NCBI GenBank assembly: GCA_008017315.1
Contig: SSHE01000065.1
Span: forward strand, 1 to 37,524
DNA length: 37,524 bases
Direction of reading: 5' to 3'
Source: Acinetobacter sp.
GTDB taxonomy: Bacteria > Pseudomonadota > Gammaproteobacteria > Pseudomonadales > Moraxellaceae
Every line of letters begins with the position of its first letter. The stretch's first letter is position 1. Of this stretch, positions 7,740 to 16,674 are shown piece by piece. Position numbers and translations under genes: made by a program. Below the pieces are notes generated by a model. That model ran no database searches, was not told where the DNA came from, and saw only the letters and a program-made list of their open reading frames with translations.

Positions 7740-8540
7740 ATGGAATTAATCCTTTTCTTTGTCATCGGTGCATTGGCAGGTTTTGCTGCTGGGCTGTTTG
7801 GTGTTGGTGGCGGAACAATCATTGTTCCAATCTTATATCTCGTCTTCACCCAAATGGGCTATGACCATAATGTCATCATGCACTTGGCTTTAGGGACATC
7901 ATTAGCCACTATTATTGTGACCTCTATCAGTTCACTAATGGCACATCATAAAAATGCTGCGGTCATGTGGTCAGTATTTAAAAATCTAACCCCAGGTATG
8001 GCTGTCGGCTCTTTTTTAGGGGCTGGGATAGCGGGGCTACTTTCAGGAGCACATTTACAACTGTTCATCGGTGTGTTTGTGATTTGGGTGGCTTATACCA
8101 TGTTTGTTGGGGCAAAAAAAGTGATTGATCCAACTAAAACCCTGCCCTCCTCAGCACAACAAATCTGTGCAGGGACTGGAATTGGTGTGGCATCGGCTAT
8201 TTTTGGGATTGGTGGCGGTAGCCTCACTGTACCGTATCTCAACCATTACGGTGTGGTCATGCAAAAAGCCGTGGGGACATCAGCCGCCTGTGGTTTACCG
8301 ATTGCCCTTGCTGGTGCGTTAGGCTTTATGTTCTTTGGTCTAAAAGAACAGGTCAATATCCCCAATAGTATTGGCTATGTGCATATTTATGCTTTTTTAG
8401 GCATTAGTATCATGAGTTTCTTTACCGCAAAATTGGGAGCAAAAGCAGCACACGCATTATCACCTGCTCTGCTCAAAAAATGTTTTGCTGTCATGCTCTC
8501 TATCGTAGGCTGTTTTTTTCTGCTTAAAGGGCTGATTTAA
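7740..8540 (+). CDS. TSUP-family membrane transporter (TauE/SafE type)
   Basis: A 266-residue inner-membrane protein with about eight hydrophobic segments and the two-fold repeat typical of the sulfite exporter TauE/SafE family: AGLFGVGGGTIIVP near the N-terminus (about 18-31) and AIFGIGGGSLTVP in the middle. Members export sulfite, sulfonates or related organic anions; the substrate here cannot be read from sequence. It starts 29 bases after the flavin reductase stop in the same direction, so it may belong to the methionine/sulfur block. Convergent with the YnfA-like gene, the stops being 2 bases apart, with no clear terminator between. Confidence 0.88.
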   Translation: MELILFFVIGALAGFAAGLFGVGGGTIIVPILYLVFTQMGYDHNVIMHLALGTSLATIIVTSISSLMAHHKNAAVMWSVFKNLTPGMAVGSFLGAGIAGLLSGAHLQLFIGVFVIWVAYTMFVGAKKVIDPTKTLPSSAQQICAGTGIGVASAIFGIGGGSLTVPYLNHYGVVMQKAVGTSAACGLPIALAGALGFMFFGLKEQVNIPNSIGYVHIYAFLGISIMSFFTAKLGAKAAHALSPALLKKCFAVMLSIVGCFFLLKGLI

Positions 8541-8542
8541 AT

Positions 8543-8890
8543 TTATCGTACAAAAGTCTGCGGCTGTAAAATCATCATCATTGCACCAAACAATACTATA
8601 CAGCCGCCAGCAATATCCCACCATGTCAAATGCACCTGCTCAACATAACGCAACCAAATCAGTGCTACGCCGATATAAATCCCACCATAAGCTGCATACA
8701 CACGCCCAGTCGCCGTTGGATGTAAAGTGAGTAGCCACACAAAAATGGCCAAACTCACCATCGTTGGCAGCCATAGCCATGCGGTTTTTTGTTCTCTTAA
8801 AATAAGATACGGCAGATAACAACCGATAATCTCTGCTACTGCCGTACATAGGAACAAAACAAAAGTGATGATCAGTTTAGTGACATCCAT
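8543..8890 (-). CDS. YnfA/UPF0060-family small membrane protein
   Basis: A 115-residue protein with four hydrophobic segments, related to the small-multidrug-resistance fold. Typical family sequence: ALILFVLCTAVAEI-like segment (here FVLFLCTAVAEIIGCYLPYL), then ATGRVYAAYGGIYI and WWDIAGGCIVLFGAMMMI. The start ATG 8890 (MDVTKLII) gives the family length and lies 7 bases after the clpA stop; a longer frame to 8926 would overlap clpA. Transport function of this family is not established. Probably read through from clpA. Confidence 0.88.
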   Translation of the reverse strand: MDVTKLIITFVLFLCTAVAEIIGCYLPYLILREQKTAWLWLPTMVSLAIFVWLLTLHPTATGRVYAAYGGIYIGVALIWLRYVEQVHLTWWDIAGGCIVLFGAMMMILQPQTFVR

Positions 8891-8897
8891 GACGCAA

Positions 8898-11168
8898 TCA
8901 CACAGGTTCAGGGCGATGCTCTTCAACCACTTCCAATTTTAAACCTTGCTTGTCGCTATCTTTGGCTTGAACTGTGACACTTACCGTACCACCATCGACC
9001 AAATCACCAAATAGAATCATTTCTGCCAGTGGTTTTTTCAATTCTTCTTGAATCAGACGCTGCATCGGTCGTGCCCCCATCAGGCGGTCATAACCCTGTG
9101 CTGCCAACCATTCTCGTGCATCTTGATCGACTTCTAGAATGACTTTTTTGTCATCCAGTTGTGCCTGCAACTCGGTCAAGAATTTATCTACCACAGAATC
9201 AATCACGGTATGTGGTAATGCCTTGAACTGAATCACACCATCCAAGCGGTTACGGAACTCTGGAGTAAATGCCATCTTCATCGCTTCAGCATTATCTAAA
9301 CTATTGTCTTGTTCGGTAAAACCAATACTGACACGGCTAATACTTTCAGCACCAATATTGGTGGTCATCACCAATACGACATTTCTAAAATCGGATTTAC
9401 GTCCGTTATTGTCGGTTAAAGTGCCATGATCCATCACTTGCAACAACAGATTAAAAACTTCTGGATGAGCTTTTTCAATCTCATCCAGCAATAACACACA
9501 ATGTGGGGTTTTATTAATAGCATCAGTGAGTAATCCGCCTTGATCATAGCCAACATACCCTGGAGGTGCACCAATTAAACGAGAAACCGCATGACGTTCC
9601 ATATATTCAGACATATCAAAACGTATCAGTTCTACGCCTAAAACTCTTGCCAATTGACGTGTGACCTCGGTTTTACCCACACCTGTTGGCCCTGCAAAAA
9701 TAAAGCTCCCCACAGGTTTATCTGGTGATTTTAGCCCAGCTCTGGACAATTTAATCGCCGAAGCCAATGCTGTAATGGCATCATCTTGCCCAAACACCAC
9801 ACGCTTCAAATCACGTTCCAAATTTTGTAATACCGATTTATCATTCTGCGATACAGTTTTGGGTGGAATACGAGCAATCTTTGCCACGACTTCTTCAACT
9901 TCAGCCACACCAATCTGCTTTAAATCACCATTGGCATGTAAACGCTGCTGTGCACCAGCTTCATCAATCACATCAATCGCTTTATCTGGCAAAAATCTTT
10001 CGTGAATATATTTTGCCGATAACTCTACTGCTGCATTTAAGGCGGCATCATCGTATTTGACATGATGAAACTCTTCAAATTTGGATTTTAGACCTTTTAA
10101 AATCGCAATGGTTTCATTTATCGTTGGCTCAGTCACATCGATTTTTTGGAAACGACGTGATAAGGCATGATCTTTTTCAAAGACCTGACGATATTCTTGG
10201 AATGTCGTTGAGCCAATACAACGCAAAGAGCCATTGGCCAAGGCAGGCTTAATCAGATTAGACGCATCCATCGTGCTGCCCATAGATGAACCTGCACCAA
10301 TAATCATGTGGATTTCATCAATAAATAAAATCGCATTGGTTTTTTTCTTCAGGGCATTTAACAGTTGTTTTAAACGCTTTTCAAAATCACCACGATACTT
10401 CGTGCCTGCAACCAATGCACCAATATCCAAACTATAAATTTCTGCATCTGCCAATGGCTTCGGTGCTTGCCCTTTGACAATTAACCATGCTAAGCCTTCG
10501 GCAATAGACGTTTTACCCACCCCAGGATCACCCACTAACAATGGGTTATTCTTGCGACGACGGCACAAAATTTGTGCGGTACGCTCAATTTCTTTTTCAC
10601 GTCCAATTAACGGATCGGTTTTACCTGCCTGTGCCTGTTGATTCAGATTGATCGTATAAAGCTCCAAGGCACTTGCCTGACCAGAATGGGCACTATTTTC
10701 TGAATCGGCTTCTTCTGGCTCTTCAATGATGGCCTCTTTACGTTCACCATGCGATAAATATTGAGTCAAATTCAAACGATTAATTTGCTGGCGTTTGAGC
10801 AAATAAACAGCAAAAGAATCACGTTCGGAATACATGGCGACCAGCACATCTGCACCTTCTACCGCACGATCGCCACCACTGGACTGCACATGAAAAATCG
10901 AACGCTGTAAAATACGGTCAAAACTTTCCGTTGGATGCGGTGCTTGCTCACTGGTGGCAGGTAATTTTGGTGTATGCAATCCGATATATTCTTCTAACTC
11001 TTTACGTAAGGAGACAATATCCCCACCACATGCCTTTAAGGCATTCACGGCCGAATCATTGTCCAATAATGCCAATAGCAAATGTTCAACTGTCAAAAAT
11101 TCATGATGCTTTTGACGCGCCATGCTAACAGCCAAACGTAACGAAACTTCCAAATGACGACTGAGCAT
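8898..11168 (-). CDS. clpA: ATP-dependent Clp protease ATP-binding subunit ClpA
   Basis: Unfoldase that feeds substrates to the ClpP peptidase in the cytosol. From ATG 11168 (MLSRHLEVSL) it is 756 residues, near the E. coli length of 758; the frame open to 11201 adds an unlikely N-terminal extension. The order is: ClpN repeat domain (1-145), AAA-1 with Walker A GDPGVGKT (213-220) and Walker B ILFIDE (280-285), AAA-2 with Walker A GPTGVGKT (493-500), then the D2 small domain. ClpP-binding needs an IG-type loop; SIGFTEQD in AAA-2 is consistent. clpS ends 16 bases upstream, the standard clpS-clpA pair. Confidence 0.97.
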   Translation of the reverse strand: MLSRHLEVSLRLAVSMARQKHHEFLTVEHLLLALLDNDSAVNALKACGGDIVSLRKELEEYIGLHTPKLPATSEQAPHPTESFDRILQRSIFHVQSSGGDRAVEGADVLVAMYSERDSFAVYLLKRQQINRLNLTQYLSHGERKEAIIEEPEEADSENSAHSGQASALELYTINLNQQAQAGKTDPLIGREKEIERTAQILCRRRKNNPLLVGDPGVGKTSIAEGLAWLIVKGQAPKPLADAEIYSLDIGALVAGTKYRGDFEKRLKQLLNALKKKTNAILFIDEIHMIIGAGSSMGSTMDASNLIKPALANGSLRCIGSTTFQEYRQVFEKDHALSRRFQKIDVTEPTINETIAILKGLKSKFEEFHHVKYDDAALNAAVELSAKYIHERFLPDKAIDVIDEAGAQQRLHANGDLKQIGVAEVEEVVAKIARIPPKTVSQNDKSVLQNLERDLKRVVFGQDDAITALASAIKLSRAGLKSPDKPVGSFIFAGPTGVGKTEVTRQLARVLGVELIRFDMSEYMERHAVSRLIGAPPGYVGYDQGGLLTDAINKTPHCVLLLDEIEKAHPEVFNLLLQVMDHGTLTDNNGRKSDFRNVVLVMTTNIGAESISRVSIGFTEQDNSLDNAEAMKMAFTPEFRNRLDGVIQFKALPHTVIDSVVDKFLTELQAQLDDKKVILEVDQDAREWLAAQGYDRLMGARPMQRLIQEELKKPLAEMILFGDLVDGGTVSVTVQAKDSDKQGLKLEVVEEHRPEPV

Positions 11169-11184
11169 GTTGTCATGACCTCGA

Positions 11185-11616
11185 TTATTGTTGTGCCTCA
11201 ATCTGGCAAAGTAGTGGATGTCCTTGTGATCGTGCGTAGTGATTCACCTGATTTGCTTTGGTTTCAGCAATATCACGTGCATAAACACCTGCAACCCCTT
11301 TTCCTTCGTAATGTACAGTTAGCATGACTTGCGTCGCTTGGTCAAGGTCTAACGCAAAATATTGTTGTAAAATTTCAATCACAAAATCCATCGGGGTATA
11401 GTCATCATTCAACAAGACCACCGCATATTTGGGCGGACGCTGTAATTCTGGTGATGCCACCATGACATCAGCATCCTCATCGTCTTGCTCTTGCAGGCGA
11501 ATATCCTCTATTTCACACGGTATATTTCTCTGCATCAACACGCTGCAATGCTGGTTCAGTTCCCGATATACAACCTGTTGCCTTACAGCTGTGGCCAAAT
11601 CCAAAGTTACCCTCAT
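11185..11616 (-). CDS. clpS: ClpS adaptor of ClpA
   Basis: Adaptor that binds N-degron substrates and delivers them to ClpA. The conserved core is clear: [20 protein letters not shown] (about 60-79, the N-end pocket with Asn-Asp) and [21 protein letters not shown] (about 99-119). The 143-residue reading has a long N-terminal arm compared with many ClpS proteins; an internal ATG at 11535 would give 116 residues but lacks a ribosome site. ATG 11616 lies 5 bases after the stop of the upstream coiled-coil gene, so the two are translationally close. clpA follows. Confidence 0.93.
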   Translation of the reverse strand: MRVTLDLATAVRQQVVYRELNQHCSVLMQRNIPCEIEDIRLQEQDDEDADVMVASPELQRPPKYAVVLLNDDYTPMDFVIEILQQYFALDLDQATQVMLTVHYEGKGVAGVYARDIAETKANQVNHYARSQGHPLLCQIEAQQ

Positions 11617-11621
11617 TTCAA

Positions 11622-12374
11622 CTACTCTACTTTAGCCTCTGTTTGTGGAATTTCTGCGATAAATGCAGGAGATTCAACGGTATCTTTGCCTTTTTTCCAA
11701 GCAAACCGCTGAATCACGGGTTCACTCAAACCATTTAAATGCACTTCTATAAATTGCGGACTAAAACCACTTGGCATCGTCCAACGCCCTGTTAGGCGTT
11801 CATAATAATCAAAATGATAATTATCACTTTGCAATGGCACAGTCAAAATCTCATCATTTTGAATCAAACGAATTTCCAGTTTGCCAGTTGCAGGTCTTTT
11901 GTTTGGACTAATCTGTACCAAATCCAACACGTATTCATAGGCATTACTCGGCAATGGGCGAATAGCTAGATTTTGAATCGTCAGCCCCAAACCGCCACGC
12001 TCACGTAATTTTTCACGATATGTATCGCTTAACATCTGTGCCAATTGCATATCTTGCTGGGTCTGCTCTAAGGCTTTATTCAATTCCTTCGCATTCCCCA
12101 TCGCCACATCACGCTCTTGTGTGGCGGTATTTAAGGCGACACTCACCGATTCCAGTGATTTTTTTTGTTTTGCTACGATACTTGCCAATTCCTGTGCATC
12201 TGCATCAAAACCGACCACTGTTAGCCCTTGTTTATGCCCAATAGCATAACCAAAGCCAAGCCCACCGCCGACCAACAAGATTGCTGCAATCATTGGCAGA
12301 TAATAACTTTTAAAAAAAGAAGGCTTCAGTTTTTCAACTTCAGGCTGTTGTTCTGGTTGTTCAGTATGATTCAT
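11622..12374 (-). CDS. Membrane-anchored coiled-coil protein, unknown function
   Basis: A 250-residue protein not recognised with certainty; it resembles the DUF6776 group. An acidic N-terminal tail (1-22) is followed by one membrane span (about 27-48, [20 protein letters not shown]), a coiled coil (about 60-115, rich in Gln, Glu and Leu heptads) and a C-terminal beta-rich domain (about 128-235) ending in a Thr/Glu-rich tail. The topology suggests the bulk lies in the periplasm. It sits between argC and clpS in the same direction, 5 bases from clpS. A structural or envelope role is a guess. Confidence 0.8.
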   Translation of the reverse strand: MNHTEQPEQQPEVEKLKPSFFKSYYLPMIAAILLVGGGLGFGYAIGHKQGLTVVGFDADAQELASIVAKQKKSLESVSVALNTATQERDVAMGNAKELNKALEQTQQDMQLAQMLSDTYREKLRERGGLGLTIQNLAIRPLPSNAYEYVLDLVQISPNKRPATGKLEIRLIQNDEILTVPLQSDNYHFDYYERLTGRWTMPSGFSPQFIEVHLNGLSEPVIQRFAWKKGKDTVESPAFIAEIPQTEAKVE

Positions 12375-12466
12375 GAGAACAGATACGTCCTAATTTTAAA
12401 CAAAAGTGAGGTCACTGCATCATAAAGATAGCGTGACTCATCATCAATACTAACAAAAAAGTTAAA

Positions 12467-13516
12467 TTAAGGCAGTAGCCCAATCGAACCCAATCCCAAA
12501 GACTCTTTCAATCCAAACATGATATTCATATTTTGAATCGCCTGACCTGATGCACCTTTGACCAAATTATCCTGTACCACCACAATCACCAAACGATTGG
12601 GTAAGGGTTGATACAAAGCAATCCTCAGATGATTTGCCCCACGCACACTACGAGTCTCAGGCTGACTATTGGCAGGCATAACATCCACAAAAATTTCCTG
12701 CTGATAAAAATCTTCAAACAATTTTTGAATATCAGTTGCTTGCCCCTGCTCGGTCAAATTGACATAAATTGTACTGAGCATACCACGAATCATAGGCACA
12801 AGATGCGGTACAAAAGTCAAACCATCAAATATACCCTGTTTGCCTGAAATATTTTCCAGTGCCTCAACAATCTCAGGATGATGACGATGTCCTGCCACGC
12901 CATAGGCTTTAAAATTATCTGAATTTTCAGTATAAATCATTGACATACTAGCTTTACGCCCTGCCCCTGACACACCCGATTTGGCATCCACAATCATGTT
13001 TTGATAATCAATCAAATCATGCTCAGCTTTCAACAATGGCGCTAATCCCAGTTGTACTGTTGTTGGGTAACAGCCAGGATTGCCAACCACCTGTGCGGTT
13101 TTAATTTTTTCACGATTAAGCTCTGCCAAACCATAAACCGATTGTTTTAAGATGTCAGGACACTCATGTGCCATGCCATACCATTGGCTAAACTTATCCA
13201 AATTTTGTAAGCGAAAATCTGCTGCAAGGTCAATGACTTTAACTCCTGCTGCAATCAACTCGGCAGCGTGTTTCATCGCTACGCCATGCGGTGTTGCAAA
13301 AAACACCACATCACAACGTTTAAGCAGTTCGATATCCAATGGGCTAAATGCCAAATCCAGTACGCCACGCAGACTGGGGAACATATCGGCAACCTGTACA
13401 CCTGCCTCCGTACGTGAAGTAAGACATTTTAGGCGAGCTTCGGGATGCTGTAATAACAAACGAATCAGCTCAATTCCTGTATAACCTGTTCCACCCACAA
13501 TACCCACATCAATCAC
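12467..13516 (-). CDS. argC: N-acetyl-gamma-glutamyl-phosphate reductase ArgC
   Basis: NADPH-dependent reduction of N-acetylglutamyl phosphate to the semialdehyde, third step of arginine synthesis. At 349 residues it is the long (type 1) form. Motifs: [17 protein letters not shown] (nucleotide fold, 5-21), GNPGCYPT with the catalytic Cys, and AGHRHHPEI. The start is GTG at 13516 with AGGGG 8 bases upstream. The next gene begins 92 bases downstream, so read-through into the coiled-coil/clpS/clpA genes is possible. A small palindrome (GTAGC-ATA-GCTAC) lies at about 13559-13571 in the promoter region. Confidence 0.96.
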   Translation of the reverse strand: MIDVGIVGGTGYTGIELIRLLLQHPEARLKCLTSRTEAGVQVADMFPSLRGVLDLAFSPLDIELLKRCDVVFFATPHGVAMKHAAELIAAGVKVIDLAADFRLQNLDKFSQWYGMAHECPDILKQSVYGLAELNREKIKTAQVVGNPGCYPTTVQLGLAPLLKAEHDLIDYQNMIVDAKSGVSGAGRKASMSMIYTENSDNFKAYGVAGHRHHPEIVEALENISGKQGIFDGLTFVPHLVPMIRGMLSTIYVNLTEQGQATDIQKLFEDFYQQEIFVDVMPANSQPETRSVRGANHLRIALYQPLPNRLVIVVVQDNLVKGASGQAIQNMNIMFGLKESLGLGSIGLLP

Positions 13517-13677
13517 GACTTGTTCCCCTATTTACACTATTTTGTACTGTGCGATATAGTAGCATAGCTACACGTTTTAAAATAAAACAATCTATTTTAC
13601 TAGACGAAAGCGTTTTTTTAATCTTTAATACGCACTAGGGAAAATTATATTTTAAGATAATGATGTGGAGTGCGGGA

Positions 13678-15219
13678 ATGCCTTCTATAAAAATGAAACC
13701 GTCTAGCTTGGTTGATGGATTGTCTAAATCAGCTCTAATGGTCTTATGTACAACACTGGTTGCCTGTGGTAGTGGCGATGGAACAACACGTGTGACTGAA
13801 AAAGAAGACAGTGTCATAGAGCAGGAAGATCCACATCATTTTAATCTTGCTGTACGTATTCCCATGGAAATCAAAAATGCCAAGCTCACCATTGGGGTGA
13901 TTGGTGAAGACACACTGTTGTATGACAATGCTGATTTTGCGGGCTTTAATGCCACCGTTAATAAATTATCCCTAGAAAAATATAAAAATAAAATTATTTG
14001 GGTCAAGCTCATCGGCACAGAAAAAAGTCAAATGTACGACACCATCAACAATCATTTTGTGAGCTTTAATGGTGAACTCAATGCCATTGCCGAACTTACA
14101 GGCTCTACTTTTTCTCTGAGTTTAACGCCAGCTTCTGAAGCCATTTTTCAACGCACATTGGTGCGTGCTGGGAATTTGAATGTCAGCACCCCGACACTTA
14201 GTCTGGTTACAGCCAAACATATCAACAAAGCGACTACTGAAATCAATGCCAGTTTAAATGGTGCGTTTAACGTCGCCAAATTCCCCGAATTTAATACCAG
14301 CCAAAGTATTGCACGTGTTTATTATTTGAAAAACACGGAAAAAGACTATATTAATATCTTCACTGGTATGGGCTTGTTGCGACTTTGGGCTGCACAAAAT
14401 CCAAACGAAAAAAACACCTATCTCAGCCTAGCACAAAATTTAGCGGTTGATATGCGCGATGGTTATTTGGACGGTCGTACTTTACAGGGTGATCACACAG
14501 TATTCACCGCATTTCAGGAACTCAAAAACACCCCAAAAAATGTTAATCCAGAACAAAATACCTTGCTCGATATTGGTAAAACACAGGAAGCTGTACGTCT
14601 CGCCTTTGGTGAAAGTTTAAGAACAGCAACCTTAAATTATGCGACACAAACATTCCAAAGTGAACGCAATCCTGATGGTCTGATTGCACTAGAAAAAAAT
14701 ATTTTTTATCCTCAAAACCACACTTCCGACAGTAATAATCGTTTTCGTTGGAACGGTGCAGGCGATTATCGTCCTGCATTTGGTATCAAACCCAATGAAA
14801 AGCAAACCAATATCGATAATGCTTGCCAACCTGAACCACCCTACCCATGTAAACAAGGCTTAAATGCTGATGACATTGGCACATATTATTCAGATGTTGA
14901 ATATTTAATCGGCACACATACAGTTGGTCAATGTAAAATTGAAATTTTCCCAAGTGGTGATGTACGCCTTATCAAAGGCTCACAAATGGTAAATAGCAGT
15001 ATCAACCGTGACATGTCAGACAACGTACAACAAATCAACCGTGATAATAAGCACTATGTCCTCAACATCGGTGCAGGCGAAAACAAACCACCGCACTTCA
15101 TGCAGCTTGAGATTAAAGACGCACAAATTATTCAGGTCAAAACAGGCTATACCACAGATAATTTCTATCCTGACTTACAGCAGTTGCAACAATCTGATAC
15201 TAGCCTCACCTGTTCTTAA
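13678..15219 (+). CDS. Predicted lipoprotein, unknown function
   Basis: A 513-residue exported protein I do not recognise. From ATG 13678 (GGAG with a 7-base spacer) it has a hydrophobic signal segment ending in the lipobox LVAC (Cys 30), followed by GSGDGT and a charged linker; no Asp follows the Cys, so outer-membrane sorting is likely. The rest is soluble, with a C-terminal region holding pairs of Cys (CQPEPPYPCKQG at about 389-400, then Cys in GQCKIEIF and at the C-terminal LTCS), which may form disulfides. It has its own promoter region and a strong terminator, so it is a single-gene unit. Confidence 0.8.
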   Translation: MPSIKMKPSSLVDGLSKSALMVLCTTLVACGSGDGTTRVTEKEDSVIEQEDPHHFNLAVRIPMEIKNAKLTIGVIGEDTLLYDNADFAGFNATVNKLSLEKYKNKIIWVKLIGTEKSQMYDTINNHFVSFNGELNAIAELTGSTFSLSLTPASEAIFQRTLVRAGNLNVSTPTLSLVTAKHINKATTEINASLNGAFNVAKFPEFNTSQSIARVYYLKNTEKDYINIFTGMGLLRLWAAQNPNEKNTYLSLAQNLAVDMRDGYLDGRTLQGDHTVFTAFQELKNTPKNVNPEQNTLLDIGKTQEAVRLAFGESLRTATLNYATQTFQSERNPDGLIALEKNIFYPQNHTSDSNNRFRWNGAGDYRPAFGIKPNEKQTNIDNACQPEPPYPCKQGLNADDIGTYYSDVEYLIGTHTVGQCKIEIFPSGDVRLIKGSQMVNSSINRDMSDNVQQINRDNKHYVLNIGAGENKPPHFMQLEIKDAQIIQVKTGYTTDNFYPDLQQLQQSDTSLTCS

Positions 15220-15238
15220 CACTTAAATCACCTTAATG

Positions 15239-15934
15239 TCATACATTTTTCACCTGCCACCACTCTGGCAGGTGAAATTTTTTGACCCGTGTCTGTATCT
15301 GTTTGGCTTTGGGATAGAATTGCTCCAGCAATTGCCAAAATGTTGCCTGATGGTGCATATGGCGTGTATGTGCCAATTCGTGATAAAACACATAATCCGC
15401 ATAAGATTGCGGCATCAATAGTAGCCCTGCATGTAACATGATATCTTGCGTATGGCTACAACTGCCCCAACGTGTGTTTGGGGTAGCAATTCTAATGTTG
15501 TTCACCGTTAAGTCATATCGCTGTGCATAGGTTCGTAGTTGTCGAGGTAATACCTGCTTGGCTTGCCAAATCACAAATTGCGTCAAGGCATACTCAGCAT
15601 AGCTTTGATTGACCTGTAATTGTGCGGTTTTTGCATCAAATTGCAAAAGATCGGACATTGGCTGATAGTGTATCGTGATGGGTTGTGAGGTAAAACAAAA
15701 TTGCAATTGTTCGGGTAAATCAGGTTTTACCTGTGGTTGCGATTGCTGGTGTTGCTTTACCCATGTCTTCTCTAACCATGCCTGACTTTGCTGCATAAAC
15801 ATGTCAATTTGTTGTTGCGTCGCAAAAGGTGGAATCGTCAGCCGTATCCCTTTGGAGGATACAGCCAACTTTAAACGCTTTGCTCGTGCATGTTGTACAC
15901 GCTGAATCTCAGGCAAATTGATTTCATTGTGCAT
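15239..15934 (-). CDS. YgjP-like zinc metallopeptidase-family protein
   Basis: A 231-residue protein of the YgjP/M48-related family (DUF45). Zinc motif HELAH at 185-189 with RWGSC (155-159) before it and a downstream His/Glu-containing helix ([10 protein letters not shown]) give the family signature. No signal peptide, so cytosolic. The start ATG 15934 ([10 protein letters not shown]) overlaps the rpiA stop by 11 bases, implying translational coupling; the open frame to 16003 would overlap rpiA further. Substrates are unknown. Its last 13 codons are encoded by the stem-loop terminator of the convergent lipoprotein gene. Confidence 0.88.
   Translation of the reverse strand: MHNEINLPEIQRVQHARAKRLKLAVSSKGIRLTIPPFATQQQIDMFMQQSQAWLEKTWVKQHQQSQPQVKPDLPEQLQFCFTSQPITIHYQPMSDLLQFDAKTAQLQVNQSYAEYALTQFVIWQAKQVLPRQLRTYAQRYDLTVNNIRIATPNTRWGSCSHTQDIMLHAGLLLMPQSYADYVFYHELAHTRHMHHQATFWQLLEQFYPKAKQIQTRVKKFHLPEWWQVKNV
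15248..15283 (+). terminator. Strong terminator overlapping the ygjP-like gene end
   Basis: TTTCACCTGCCA (15248-15259) and TGGCAGGTGAAA (15266-15277) form a perfect 12-bp stem with loop CCACTC, followed by six T. It ends the lipoprotein transcript, yet lies wholly inside the last codons of the convergent ygjP-like gene, whose stop is at 15239. Confidence 0.92.
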
Positions 15935-16595
15935 AACGAATATCAATACCTTGATTCGTTGCAACCACTGCAATATTGGCAGGACGTAAGGCAAAGATGC
16001 CATTACTGACTACGCCAGCAATATTATTAATGGTTTGTTCCAGTTCAATCGGATTCAGAATATTTAAATTAAATACATCCAAAATGACATTACCATTATC
16101 TGTCACCACGCCTTCACGATACGCAGGGTCACCACCTAAAGTGACCAATTTACGTGCCACTGCCGAACGTGCCATTGGAATCACTTCGATAGGTAAAGGA
16201 AAATCTCGCCCAAGCTGTGTCACCCATTTGGAATCATCGACAATACAAATAAACTCTTTTGCTACGGATGCCACGATTTTTTCACGGGTCAAGGCTGCTC
16301 CACCGCCTTTAATCATGTGCAAATGACGGTCAATTTCATCCGCACCGTCCACATACGCATCCAAACTCCCCACATGATTAAGTTCAACCACCTCTATACC
16401 CAATTTTTTCAGCCGTTCTTCGGTTGCTTTTGAACTTGCCACCGCTGCTTCAAGCTGCAATTGCGGCAACAAATCAATCAGAAAATTGACGGTACTGCCT
16501 GTACCTACACCTAAAATCCCACCTTTAGGTAAATGGGCTAATGCTGCCTCGGCAGCGGCCTGTTTTTTTGCATCTTGGGAAGAATATACGCTCAT
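15924..16595 (-). CDS. rpiA: Ribose-5-phosphate isomerase A
   Basis: Interconverts ribose 5-phosphate and ribulose 5-phosphate in the pentose phosphate pathway. From ATG 16595 it has 223 residues, the family length. Conserved blocks: GVGTGST (29-35), DGADEID (83-89) and [11 protein letters not shown] (96-106, with the catalytic Glu region). A TTG at 16625 would add ten residues and is less likely. Divergent from ilvA with only 79 bases between the starts, so the two promoters overlap. Overlaps the ygjP-like gene downstream. Confidence 0.96.
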   Translation of the reverse strand: MSVYSSQDAKKQAAAEAALAHLPKGGILGVGTGSTVNFLIDLLPQLQLEAAVASSKATEERLKKLGIEVVELNHVGSLDAYVDGADEIDRHLHMIKGGGAALTREKIVASVAKEFICIVDDSKWVTQLGRDFPLPIEVIPMARSAVARKLVTLGGDPAYREGVVTDNGNVILDVFNLNILNPIELEQTINNIAGVVSNGIFALRPANIAVVATNQGIDIRYAQ

Positions 16596-16674
16596 GCTGA
16601 CAATCTCGGATGTAGATAGATTCAAAGGGATGTTACAATGTCCTCTATTTTACTGTTAAAACTGGAAGAATGTC

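Noticed and set aside
11185..11535. Shorter ClpS from ATG 11535
   Set aside because: No ribosome site precedes it; kept only as an alternative start.
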